A DNA stretch of 64,000 nt from Trichobilharzia regenti. Taxonomy: Eukaryota; Platyhelminthes; Trematoda; Strigeidida; Schistosomatidae. Shown here in pieces: positions 48,511 to 59,832 of this stretch. Below the pieces are notes generated by a model. That model did not search any database, was not told where the DNA came from, and saw nothing but the letters and a program-made list of their open reading frames with translations. Location of the stretch: NCBI GenBank assembly GCA_944472135.2, contig OX235262.1, positions 87,270,903-87,334,902 of the forward strand. The letters are read 5' to 3'. Within the stretch, counting starts at the first letter, position 1, and the number at the start of each line of letters is the position of its first letter. A program made the position numbers and the translations under genes.

Positions 48511-51099
48511 CCTGCAATAAATCCAAAGTATACATCATGGTATGAGTGGAGATTGTAAGCAATAATGTCCAGTGAGAAGGCAAAGCTACCAACGGGTGAG
48601 AATATACGTTAGTACGTGTTAAATTTTCCACGCCCCAGGTTTTTCTCGTCTTTCATTGTCTAGAACGTTGGCGGTCAAAGGGATTTTCAATTTGTATTTG
48701 GTAGGTGCTATCGTGCGATGTTTTGTGTGGTTGTGTTATGCGTCGTTTGCAAGCAACTTTGACAAACATAGATGTAACATTTGACTATTCTAACATTGTT
48801 TTACTGTTTTTTTATACAGATACCCTCATATTTTCCTTATAAACTCCCTTGAGACTGGTCAGGCATTATGTTGGCTACCAGTGACCACCATCGCGTCTGT
48901 CTCAATGCATTTCTTGAGTTGTGGTTATACGAACAGTGTTTACTTCTTCGATATTTCTCACTCACATAGTCTGGTACGCTGTGTTTCTTGCGAATTAACT
49001 GTGACAAGCCATGGCAATAATGTGCTCCTTTAACTAGCCTTTTTAAGTATTTCATCGCAGGTAATCAGTGCGAGCGGAAGCAACACATATGTAAGGAGCT
49101 ACGAACGCATTAGAGGACTTTCAAAGGGCGTGGACCTTATATCCACGAGTGAGACATTGTATATTAGTGAGACAGCTTTGTGGAACTTCATCTAGCCTGT
49201 ATGTTCCGCTCTAGTATTTTTGCCCCTCAGAAGACTAACAAAGTATTGTCAAATGTATTCTTGTAGTAGGATTCGATGGCACAATTACTGGCAGTCAATA
49301 ATATTATGTATGCGTAATGCTCACGATACTTCCTGCATTATTAACGTGCTTCACATTTCAAAAGGAGTGTAAATTAGGAAGACTGAACTTAACTTATACT
49401 TAACTGATATATGGTCATGCATGTTAATTATGTAAATGATTAAATTATGTAAGTGAATTTAATCTGTATCACTTTTAGGAATGATGGGTCGGAATGAAGT
49501 CTGTCAGTCAATTAAATTCAGTGGATGTAGATGTAGCCATATTTGGACAAAGATATCCGAAAAACAGTGACGAGCGTTTTACGACTTATAACTAGATACA
49601 TTTGCACAATCAGTTTCAGGAATTAATTCCACTGGCAAACTTAGACTTGACGCAATCCGGACACTGGGCAGTTTCCGTCGAATAATGGGAGATACTTTCC
49701 AAACGAAGACTATCATCTTGGACTGTGCTCAGTTAATACATGTAAATAAACTTGTTTGCGTTGCACTGAAATAAAAATTTTTAACTAATATTTCTGTGTT
49801 CTATTTGTTGTGCATGCCATGGGAGTACGGCATGCTAGACCGGTACCCCCTAGGATATGAACCCGTTACTATACATAGGTGCAATTCTGTAGGAACACTA
49901 TCGGTCGAAATAAGTGGTGAATTACAAGTACTTTAGTTAAGCCTAAAAATCTTCCTAAAGTTACGCGATTATGTCTCCTAGTCACAGGTAAGTCTGTGAG
50001 GACCAAGGACAAAAATACTTCAGTAGTTGAAAAATAAGAAAAGAACTTAGGCACTACAATTGAGTTCGATTTCGTTTAAGGTCAAATGTATTCAAAAGTA
50101 GTGCATTACCATTATTTCACTTAAAGCGTGGTGTCAATCCATATGATTATGGGTGTTAACTTAAAGTGTAAGGTGAAGTGTACACCAGAAGAATAACTGA
50201 ATAGGTTGAACTGTAGTGACCATGGAAATATTTCGCTTACGTTGAATTACGCCAACAATTAATTTCTCAGGACTCATTGATAAGTCAGGCCTCGATCTCG
50301 TCCTGATGAAAAATTTAGTCTCACTCAGATAGAATAAGAAAAGTATGGTAATCATGATGTTAAATATATTTAATGAAAAATAATAACAAGCAAATGTCTT
50401 TACGCAGTTGTTCATCGTAATTATTTCGGCGATGTCGAATTGCTGCGACCAGGATAACTGACGTTACTTGACATCTGCAAATAAGTTAATAAAGTGTATT
50501 TTTTAAATCGCCGAAGTTAGAAAGAAGTAATATAAAAGTTTAACGCTTTATATTTGCCTAACTTTGCGTCGGTGGCACAGTGGTTAGGACTCTCGCCGAC
50601 CATGCACATGGTCCAGGGTTCGAGCCCACGCCGACGCACACCCGATATCTATTGTCGGCCTGCAAATTTTGGGCTACCGATATTCACGCTAAAAATTCCA
50701 CAAATGTACCAAAAATACGGTGTGGAATCAAGCTGTAATCAAAAATAAAAAAGAAAAAGAAAAGGTTCATTCTCCAATCTCATTCTTCGGTCATGACAGT
50801 TTTTTCCTGTGGCTTTCGCTGTCACACACATCTTTCATACAAAGTATAACACCAAGCAAATAATAATTTAATATGTTGTATAAACGGGTGTTTACAAAGA
50901 ATGCATGTCATTTTTACAGGCGCAATAAGTTATTTTATAAACTGCAATCCTGAAGTATCATAAGTTAATACTTTTCAAAAGTTTAAATCGTCCGATTATT
51001 GTACAAGCAATCAGAACAGGTTATCATAAATGTTAAAATGTAAACCCTTCACAATGAACACTGTGTGTATCGGTAAGTGCTATGCCCTCATGTAATTTA
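48511..51099. other. Non-coding stretch
   Basis: No gene is supported. A SINE-A copy lies at 50566-50755. The remainder shows nothing recognised. Confidence 0.6.
50566..50755 (+). repeat. SINE-A repeat
   Basis: Full copy with GCGTCGGTGGCACAGTGGTT, GGGTTCGAGCCCACGC, ATATCTATTGTCGGCC, GCTACCGAT, GTGTGGAATCAAGCTGTAA and an A-rich tail. Confidence 0.85.
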
Positions 51100-51107
51100 A
51101 ATTTCAA

Positions 51108-52246
51108 GGTGACTCTAAAGAATAGCGGCCCAAACCGAAACGACCTTCGAACAAAAAAGTGACCTTGAGCAAGGAATCAGCTGACTGTATCATTTTCGGA
51201 AGTAATCATGGATGTTTTCGATTACATTTTGGATAACGGACTGATAGCTTTGTCGAAAATTTGCCAATGCGGAGGAGTTATGCATATACAAAAATACACA
51301 GAGGCCATTGATGGCTTTGTATACAGATGTATTGAGTGCAAAATGAGGAAATCGGTTCGAGAAGGTTTGTCGTTGTTTTTTAGTTTACAGATCCCTTACG
51401 AACTTTTCTCTCAAGGTCTAAACTACCTTTGACGAAAATTTCAATGATCTGTAACTTCTGGGTCCTGAAAAGAGCAGTCACAGCTACAGCTTATGAAACA
51501 GAAAATTCAGAGGTGTCAGCAGTGCAATGGTACAACTACTGCAGAGATGTTTCCTCCTGAAAAATGAACACCGTGACTCAAGTTCTCGGAGGAGTCGGCA
51601 GCATAGTCCATATCGATGAGACTGTACTTATAAAAAGGAAATACAACCGCAGGAGATTACAAGCAAACCAGTAGTGGACACTGAGTATCTACGACACGAC
51701 ACTGCGCAAAGGGTATATAAAAGCGATTCCCAATCGCAGTGCAGCAGTATTAGTGCCTATTATTAAGCGTTTGGTGTTGCCGGGGACGACTATTCATACA
51801 GATGAATGGAGCGGATACCGTCAATTATCGAATCATGGGTACATTCATCATGTTGTTAATCATACGGACGGTTTCCGGAATCCTTTAGATGGAACCCACA
51901 CCAGTTCCATTGAAAGTTTTGGGAGTCGTCTAAAAAGACGTATTAGAGCGGTTAATGGATCGAGAAATCCCATGATTTACAGTTACCTGGATGAATTTAT
52001 GTACCGAAACTGGTTTCATATGACTATGAAGACTCCCATGAGAAACTGAGAGGTTTTTTTGAAACACATACGCGAACGCCATCCTTTGTAACTTATTATT
52101 ATGATTGCATTACTTTTACATAAACCGTTTTTTACAATTATGCGCCTTAACTTATGAGCCTTACCATTGGCCGAAGTTATCCCTGTCAAGGTCATTTTTG
52201 CGTTAAAATGTCGTTTCGGTTTGGGCCGCTATTCTTTAGAGTCACT
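51108..52246 (+). mobile_element. Merlin-type DNA transposon
   Basis: The inverted ends are about 38 bp and nearly identical. The left starts GGTGACTCTAAAGAATAGCG and the right reads AGTGACTCTAAAGAATAGCG on the other strand, both running through GGCCCAAACCGAAACGAC. They are flanked by AATTTCAA on both sides (51100-51107 and 52247-52254; a ninth base, G, also matches), fitting the 8-9 bp duplications of Merlin/IS1016-type elements. Length is 1139 bp. The transposase inside is broken. Confidence 0.92.
51208..52049 (+). pseudogene. Merlin (IS1016/ISXO2-like) transposase, broken
   Basis: The first piece (51208-51432) starts MDVFDYILDNGLIALSKI and contains a zinc-ribbon-like set, CQCGG then RCIECKMRKS. 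It ends at a stop after a frame change near LSLFFSLQI. The second piece, from about 51565, carries GSIVHIDETVLIKRKY (first catalytic Asp), then is cut by TAG at 51672-51674. It continues with YDTTLRKGYIKAIPNRS, TTIHTDEWSGYRQL (second Asp) and THTSSIESFGSRLKRRIR (Glu). The DDE set, HIDET/HTDEW/IESF, is complete, but the frame is not. It probably once encoded about 280 aa. Cut-and-paste transposase. Confidence 0.85.
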
Positions 52247-52576
52247 AATTTCAAGAGGAGAACAACGTCATGAGAAACTGCAAAATGGCATAAAATACAA
52301 TTATCGATAACGCGTCATTGAAAGTCCATCCACGAGATATATGGGTGTAGATAAGGCATATCGACTGAAATTGTCCGTAACTTATCAAGGTCATTGGTGG
52401 AGTGAGACGCCTTAAGGTCATTTTCTTCCATTTCAGTCGGCCATGTTGTATTGTAGTTCCGTAGCTGTTCGTGTATGCGTTTGTTGTTCCGTTTATCCTG
52501 CCATTATACACGACTTATCTCGTTGCGTATTGTTCACAAATGTTGCGTTTCACCTCATTTTTTGTTTCCATTGCTG
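52247..52576. other. Short unique stretch between two DNA transposons
   Basis: 330 bp from the right Merlin target duplication to the left end of the TNP2-like transposon. Nothing recognised. Confidence 0.5.
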
Positions 52577-52589
52577 TTACCCAAATCGA

Positions 52590-52880
52590 CAAAAATGGGG
52601 AAAATCGTGTCTAAAATGGGGACATTGCATTGAGTAAAAATGGGGACAAAATGGGGAAATAGTAAGATTTTCCCCCCTTTCCCCATTCTCCCCATTATTA
52701 CCCCATTTTCCCCATTTTGTCCCCACAATTTCCCCATTCTGTCCCCACTATTACCCCATTTTCCCCACTCTGTCCCCAGTAGTACCCCATATTCCCCATT
52801 CTGTCCCCACACTTTCCCCATTCTGTCCCCACAATTACCCCATTCTGTCCCCACAGTTTCGCCAGTCTGTACTCAGAATT
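52590..52880. repeat. Left subterminal G4/C4 array
   Basis: From 52590 to 52655 are runs of TGGGG (AATGGGGACA). From 52670 to about 52880 at least a dozen units of CCCCATT or CCCCAC follow, spaced by 6-12 bp, fading after 52900. The change of orientation near 52665 gives an inverted structure. It creates low-complexity ORFs on both strands, which are not genes. Confidence 0.9.
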
Positions 52881-54472
52881 CGCATAGTTCCCCCATTTGG
52901 TCACCGCGATTACGCCATTTCGTCCCCAAAAATCGCATTATTTCATTATACTGTCCCCGGGGTTTCTCTATTCTTCAATCGAATATCAACACCATAATTT
53001 GTCCCCTTTTTTAACGAATATTCCAACGTTAACCTGGCAAATTTCCCCCTATCACTCATTTACTACAGGTTTAATATTGATTACGTCAAACAACTCAAAA
53101 GTCAAATCAAGGTTTTTTACCGGACAAAATTATATTTGATTTTTTTGAGTTAAAGGAAAACAGTTTACAAGATTTCGGTAAATTAATTCTTTAGGATTAA
53201 TGAACAGTTTCAGTTGCGATGAATACACACAAGTGGAATGATAGCCTTGTTATTCAATATCTCATTTCACTTGTACAAATTGTCCCCATCGTCAAGTAGA
53301 TCCATTGAAGTGTCCTGAAAAGAAAGAAAAATTATTCATTAAGATAGTAATCCACACTGGCACTTATACAGACAGTTGACACTGTAATAATGAAATACTA
53401 AACGTGTTCATTCAGGTTTGACAATCTATTTCGTTAATGAGTATAATTAAAATTATTTGTCTATATAATAGAAATACTCACACTTAAAGACCTTAAGTTT
53501 CAGTAATTTCTACAGCATGTACTTATTTAAATGGTAACTTACAGGAGAGATCCTCTGATCACTTTTCTTATTGTCAACTGCAACCTTTAAAAAATAAAAA
53601 CACAATTTAGTTAATTGATATTTATAACATGAAAGGGTTTGCAGTGTATACACTGCAATGCTACTATAGTAGCATTAATTTAACCAAAAACGTTTACTTA
53701 CTCTTCGCCGGCTATCCCTTTTGTCTATGCGATCACGTATATCATGGAAGTAGGCCTTTACGGTCTTTTTTAGAATTTTCTTAACGTCGTCATCAGAAAT
53801 TGTAGCCGAAACGAACTTGCTGACAATGACGGCTAAAAGAAATAATTACATAAAACAAGCTTACACGTTATAACTGCATAAAAGGTGCATTTAGTGAGAG
53901 CCAATTTCTTTGGAGTTCCAAATGCTGTAAAACGACTTGACAGCTTAGGATCCATAACATAATTTAGCATCGCTCTCAACGAAGACTCCGGATTGAAAGA
54001 TAATTTTTCCACCATTTTCATCATCTGAAATTAAGTAAAGGTTTATTGTGAACTTACGAATGATTCTTTAAATTTGGGATTTTTAAGTGACGCTTCTAGT
54101 TGGGTGAATTCTTCTTCAGTAGTTACGGGGAATTGCAGTTGACTATTGTCAATGGTTGATTTCCCACTTCCAACGGCGGCCACACACGATGACTTATTCA
54201 CTGACAACAATTGCGCCATCATTGTTTTCAGCGACTGAAGTTCTGCTTTAATTTCTCCTTTAAAGGAATGCATTTCTCCTTTAAGGGTCTGCATTTCTCC
54301 TTTAAGGGACTACATTTCTCCTTTAAGGGACTGCATTTCCCCTCTAATTGACTGCAACTCATTGGCTACTTTATTATCTGATTCACAGTTTTCCTTACTG
54401 CAAAGTATATACTAATGAAAAGTGACATACGTAGTCTGCTGAACTAGTTGCGCTATAGGTGAAGAAGTTGCC

Positions 54473-54794
54473 TGTCAATCACGTCTCATAAACCGTTAAT
54501 GCCCAGCTCTCGCTACGCTCGGGCCCACGCTGTTCTTCGAAGATTTCTCAGAAACGCTTAGTTATAACGGACGCAAAAACCAAAACACTGATCTGCTGCT
54601 TGAGATTTGTTTATTGTTACACCAACATATAAAAGGAATAAGCGAACTAAGGTTTCTGACGATATTTTACTCTTCTTTCTGAACAGCGACCGATGAGATG
54701 ATGACTGTCGTATTGATGCCTCCGCGAAAATCGGGGAAGTTGATTTTGAGCAAACAACCATGAATTGATCGTTCAATCTTCAACTCCATTGACA
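54473..54794 (-). repeat. LTR (3' LTR of copy 2)
   Basis: TGTCAATCACG to CCATTGACA. It lacks a short segment after CTAAGGTTTC relative to the other LTRs and has scattered substitutions. Confidence 0.9.
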
Positions 54795-55944
54795 TTCCCC
54801 GGCAAAAAAGGGATCCAACCCTTTTTTCCTTCACGATCAATGCACGTTGACTTGGATACCATTGAGAGAACCTGGGTCACACGGACAGAGCTGAAATGGA
54901 AAACAAACAGAAAAGCCAACACACCACAAGCATACCCACAGCACAATCTCACACATCGCTGACGACCTGCGCCTCCAGACAGAGACCTCCTCTTGACATC
55001 TTGCAACACAATCGCCGCTTGCTAGAATGACTCTTGCAGAATGCAACATGACCATGGCAGCACCTCACGATACTCTACGCACATCCTCTTATCTACTCAT
55101 TACCAATTACCACTGAAATCGCTTGTCACTCATTCTGCCTCAGTTTTAGTAACGGTGATGTACGCAAGCCTTAGCCGTCTTTATTCCCGCTCCCCGGCGT
55201 GTCGGACCGCAGCTAACAATTATCTCCGTGTGCATTTCATTCTCAGCAATAGCCTGGCCTCCCCGTCGTATACGACCCATCTGCTGTCTCTAACATCAAT
55301 CAATTCATTCACGGATGTAGAAGAGTGGACACAACTTCAGAAGTAATCACGACGAAAATCTTAACAAAATTATGCAATAAAAACAAGGCACGAAAACAAC
55401 GAGTAAACACAATTAATCCAAAATCACAAATTGAGAAGACACACCACACGTATACACAAACAGTACAAATAACCTCACGGATCATGTCTTGGTGGAATTC
55501 CTTTGAAGAATTGGAGGACTTACATCAGTACACCTGCAACCCTTCACAAGTTGACGATTGTAAGTTGTGGAATGTCCAGACACAAACAAGATTAACCAAC
55601 AATTACATCAATTGGAACTCACACAACTATTTAACACAAACATATGTACAATCAATACATCAAATGTTGTGGATTCTGCCTTGACGAACTACCCTTGAAG
55701 AACCGTAGGACTTACAGCAGTACGCCTACATTCCTTCTCAGGTTGATGATCCAAGTGGAAGTCGTCCGGACACAAACAGAATTACCAACAGCTAGATGAC
55801 AGATGATATCAATTCAGTATATGCAATATGAACATATGTACAAAATCACACACCAAGCACATTGGACTGCTCATTGATGCGCTACCCTTTGAAGAATTGT
55901 AGGACTTACAGCAGTACGCCTACAACCCTTCTCAGGTTGACGCT

Positions 55945-56270
55945 CTAGGTTGGAAAATCGTCGCAGAGTTCATTTGCTAACTTCCTTCTATCAGCTATAT
56001 CCTCAAATCTGAACGGTATTACGCTCATGTCATTGTATCGTAGAACATAGATGACGAACAAACACACGAAGTATCTGATCAACCAAGCGTAGAAACAGAG
56101 TAATTTACACCAAAGATAATAGCATTCAAATAGTAACTTGAAACTAGAAATGCCTTGATTCGTGCAAGTCAATTTAACAATTACTCTTTCGTTTACACTT
56201 GGCTTATCCTCTCTAAACTGACCATTGATATTCGTCCTTTCAAACGAACTGATACTACCATAACTCCTAC
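55945..56270 (-). pseudogene. Remnant of the hydrophobic-segment ORF, copy 2
   Basis: An open frame starts in the 5' LTR and joins directly to the last part of the second ORF of copy 1 (INGQFREDKPSVNERVIVKL), including the hydrophobic run and the ending DDFPT. Gag and the first half of the ORF are deleted. Only a few residues differ from copy 1. Confidence 0.6.
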
Positions 56271-56630
56271 TGTCAGCCACGTCTCGTAAACAGTTAATGC
56301 CCAGCTCTCGCTACGCTCGGGCCCACGCTGTTCTTCGAAGATTTCTCAGAAACGCTTAGTTATAACGGACGCAAAAACCAAAACACCGATCTGCCGCTTG
56401 TTATTTCTTTATTGTTACACCAACATATAAAAGGAATAAGCGAACTAAGGTCTGAAAACAAATATTACAATAATAAATCTCTGTATTACTTCTGACGATG
56501 TTTCACTCTTCTTTCTGAACAGCGACCGATGAGATGATGACTGTCGTATTGATGCCTCCGCGAAAATTGGGGAAGTTGATTTTGAGCAAACAACCAAGAA
56601 TTGATCGTTCAATCTTCAACTCCATTGACT
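56271..56630 (-). repeat. LTR (5' LTR of copy 2)
   Basis: 360 bp, TGTCAGCCACG to CCATTGACT, followed by the TTGCC target duplication. Confidence 0.9.
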
Positions 56631-57302
56631 TTGCCACTGGCATTTGTTGAGTGGAAGTGCTGCAGGAGTAATGATATTAAAGGAATGCGTTACCTGGCTA
56701 TCGGTGACATAACAGTTTCCATGAAATTTGTTGTCGGGTATTTTGAAGGCAAACAAACTTTCTGTGCCTCCACTGCTTCAAGTTCCATTGAGTCGTAAGC
56801 GTAAGACGAGTTCTTTGTCTCAACTCTGCATCCTGTGATTAAGCAATAAGAAGAATCTACCTTGGACGTTTGGAATTGGTAAGAGGTAATGTTTCCTCCA
56901 TATTATCTGAATTGGAGAGTACACTGTGTATTCGTTTAGTAGCCTGCAAAGTATTCTTGGCTTCTACGAAAGAGTCTAATTACAGTAATGTAGTAACACG
57001 TAAATAGTTACCTAGTTCAGCTAACATTTGACAATCCGTTAACACCCATTCCGGTCGAGGTCTTACGCAAGCCTCAACTTCATTATCTGTTATACTGCTG
57101 TGATACAAGCACAGGTCTTCGGATAGCATCCAACTGCTGGCAGCTATGAATAATTCTTTGGACCCAGCTTTCCGTAAAACAGCATAATTCTTCTTTTCTT
57201 TCTGTAAGATATGATATGATATAAACAAAATTTACTGTCTTATTAGTCCGCTTGGCAATTGAATGCAGGAATGCCGACGATTGACACAACTGTCTAAGCA
57301 GG

Positions 57303-59355
57303 TTATGGAAAAGTATGAGGCAAAGGCACCGCAACTACATACCTATCTGTACGCATTCCAAAACACTTACAAGTAATGTCTGACGGACGAATCTCTACCT
57401 TGTATGGGCTAACTTTTGAGCACTTCCATATCCCAATGTGGGATGACTTAAATGGTTCCTCGAAGAAATCACCACACTCTGCATAAGGTCTGAATATTAG
57501 TCCATCCCTATTTATCTCAGTTATCAGACCCGGTCTACCGTAAGCTATAACTAAGTTATCTGGTGAAGAGGAAGTAATGAGTGTATTCCTAGTATTAACT
57601 GTTTGCCTACGTGCATCCACCTCACACTCATTTAAAACTTCATTGCGTACTCCTCCTGATTTGCAGTCGTGGAACACCTTTTCAGCAAAACGGTTTGCCG
57701 CTTGCTTAGCGATTGCATTGTTTGAATGTATTGATCGCCTTATTGTCTGCATATAAGATTCAAATGGGAAGGCCGAAAAAGATTCCAACGGTCCCATTTG
57801 ATTGACATCTTCGGCCAAGTGTTGCAGACAATGGATGTTATAAACTAGGTGCTTCCTACCATATATAACCTCAAACTCATTAAGAAAGTTGATTAACTCA
57901 ACTCTGCAACCTTCCAAGTAATTTCTATGAAATCTAGGGTGAGACAAAAGGTAAACTGCTAGACTTAATCTTTGGAAGTTGCGATAAATTGCCGGTGGCA
58001 TTATGTCCTTAAGTACAACTGGTCCTAGGTACAGGAGGAACAGGCGACATTCTGTGGCTTTCCACCGACTGACTTCGGTTAGCCCCCTACATTTCCTCGG
58101 GAAGTCCCTGGGTGTCATTCCAGCACAGTCTAATATCTTCCCGTCAATATTTCCTAGCATAAGACGGTCCACGTGCATCTCATTCTTTTTAGCTAAGTCT
58201 TGCCAGAGACTTACAAGCTTCCTAACTACCCCTAAGTACACTAGGTGCATTGGATCAAGGGGGAAACACTTAACCATATCAATGTTTAATTCCTCAAAAA
58301 TGCAGTCTCCACGGTGGTGACTTGACTGCATCCTTTGACGGAAGCTGTCATCAGTTCTTATTGGGAAGAAGCCATTTCCAAATATCATTCTTCCATCAAC
58401 TTTAACTCCAGTGACTGTGCATTTGTCGCAACCTGAACTAGCATTATGACCTACTATATACTTCAAGTCCGCTCTAGCCGGTGCATCACAGATGACGGCT
58501 GTTAAACGAACGTTGAAATGCCTATGAAGTCTGGTAATGTGTATGCCTTGACTTAATATCTCCTTCAGTTCAGATACTAAGTCAATGCATAACTCTTTGT
58601 AACTGCTGGGCTTGCTAGGACCACCATATATACCTATCAAGAAAACACTGCTTAAAAACGGTGCCGTAATCCTACCTAACAGGGGCCATAACTGCTGGTT
58701 AGTAGACTTCGAGATGGACAAACCGTCGACATTCAACTGCAGGTCAATTATGTTGCTGGGAGTTTCAATCAGAGACGACATCTCCATGTAGTGCTGCAAA
58801 CATTTTTTGAGACCGATGTGGCAATACATTCCTTCTCTCAGTAGTCTAGAATCGCATGACCCACACATTCTCAGTACACTTCTAACAGTTTTTGGTAGCT
58901 GAGGCAATTTTGCACGGAATATCTCCAAGATTCTGTTAGCGTCTGCTTGTGAAATGTTCGTGGTGACTAGGATATTCAGAAGCATATTTGTCAATTCGTC
59001 ACGTTCAGAAGAGACTTGTGTGCACATTTCCGAAGTACTAGCACATGGTGTTACGCTGGTGCACGGTGTCGATGGCACCACCTCGATTTCATTAGTCATA
59101 CTATCAGTGTTCACTGAAGAGGGCTCGACCTCAACAGGAAGGACAGCATGTGAAACAGCCTCCGTTGATGTCGACGCTGCATTTATCTCGGCCATTATCT
59201 GCGCATAATTACGTTTATACCTTCTGTAAAACGTAGTATAATGGCAGGTCAATTGTAGATTACGCTCACGTAATCTCTTCAGGCTTAGTATAGGGTATTT
59301 AGTGTTAGACTAGGAGAAAAATAGAAAAGGGAGAACAACGACCACGTACCTGCAT
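57303..59355 (-). CDS. TNP2-like (CACTA-related) transposase
   Basis: A two-codon first exon (ATGCAG, 59355-59350) with a consensus GTACGT donor joins, over a 40-bp intron, to 59309-57303, giving about 670 aa. The frame is open from 59309, and the codon at 59252 is TTG, so the true start is the upstream ATG. The N-terminus is basic (LKRLRERN, FYRRYKRNY), followed by a Ser/Thr/Val-rich linker. Near aa 190-580 are motifs of the TNP2/Transposase_21-like proteins common in animal genomes: DLQLNVDGLSISKSTNQQLW, CDAPARAD, CDKCTV, FPLDPMHLVYLGVVRKL, RWKATECRLFLLYLGP, and a DUF4218-like HLAEDVNQMG then FSAFPFESYM. It would catalyse cut-and-paste movement of the element. No frameshift or stop is seen. 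The superfamily assignment is from motif memory; the ends do not begin CACTA. Confidence 0.82.
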
Positions 59356-59649
59356 GCTGAACGGTTTAAAAGTGCGCGCAAGATGTGTAAGTGTAATAAA
59401 ACAAACCCTGACATATGTAGCGCTGTGATTTACGTTTAGCAAAGAAGTTTGGCACTAACTGAACTGATTGGTCAGTGAGATTAAAAATTATTCAAGAGGA
59501 AATGTAGATTTCATTAATTTACGAAAAATGCAGCCGTTAATTCATGCGTTTTATTAATTTCCAGCCTCGGTTAGCTTTTTCCGACGTAAAAATTTTACTA
59601 CTTACAATTTTTCAGTAGTCTACCAAGGTAAGTAAAACTTTTCAATTGC

Positions 59650-59832
59650 TTCCCCATTCTGTCCCCATTATTCGCATTTTGTCCCCATTATTCGCATTTG
59701 TCCCCATTATCCCCATTTTGTCCCCACTTTTCAAATATTGTCCCCATTTTGTCCCCATTATCCCCATTTTGTCCCCATTTCTCAGATATTGTTCCCATTC
59801 TGTCCCCATTTTCCCCACTTTGTCCCCACATT
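59650..59832. repeat. Right subterminal C4 array
   Basis: About 14 units of CCCCATT, CCCCAC or similar, in groups such as TCCCCATTATTCGCATTT and TCCCCATTTTG. The opposite strand has G4 runs. It pairs with the left array and abuts the right inverted end. Confidence 0.9.

Larger units (their letters stand above)
54473..56630 (-). mobile_element. Deleted BEL/Pao-like LTR element, copy 2
   Basis: LTRs at 54473-54794 (322 bp, with an internal deletion of about 40 bp) and 56271-56630 (360 bp) match those of copy 1. The target duplication TTGCC is perfect at 54468-54472 and 56631-56635. The internal part is only 1476 bp. It keeps the region equal to 44912-46390 of copy 1 and lacks all of gag. It is inserted in an exon of transposon gene 2, so it is younger than the DNA transposon. 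The right terminus is CT instead of CA. Confidence 0.92.
53267..57201 (-). pseudogene. Micro-exon gene with heptad repeats and DUF4806-like domain (transposon gene 2)
   Basis: Exons on the minus strand: 57201-57012, 56975-56861, 56825-56694, 56659-54431 (split by the LTR element at 56630-54473), 54397-54058, 54024-53865, 53832-53702, 53584-53543 and 53314-53267. All have GT-AG borders; six introns are 32-36 bp. With the insertion and one TTGCC copy left out, the exons sum to 1224 nt, exactly 408 codons ending in TGA. The N-terminal exon has NYAVLRKAG, AASSWML and CLYHSS. Then come a KRPR basic patch and a Thr/Ser/Gln linker. Next are tandem 7-residue repeats (QSLKGEM, QTLKGEM, HSFKGEI), a coiled coil. 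A DUF4806-like end follows (FPVTTEEEFTQLEASLK, SSLRAMLNYVMDPKLSSRF, SDDDVKKILKKTVKAYF). A TAG at 54310-54312 breaks one heptad. The first coding exon was not found. DUF4806 function is unknown. Confidence 0.75.

Noticed and set aside
52555..53014. ORFs on both strands rich in WGQNGE and CPHFP
   Set aside because: They are translations of the subterminal G4/C4 array of the DNA transposon.
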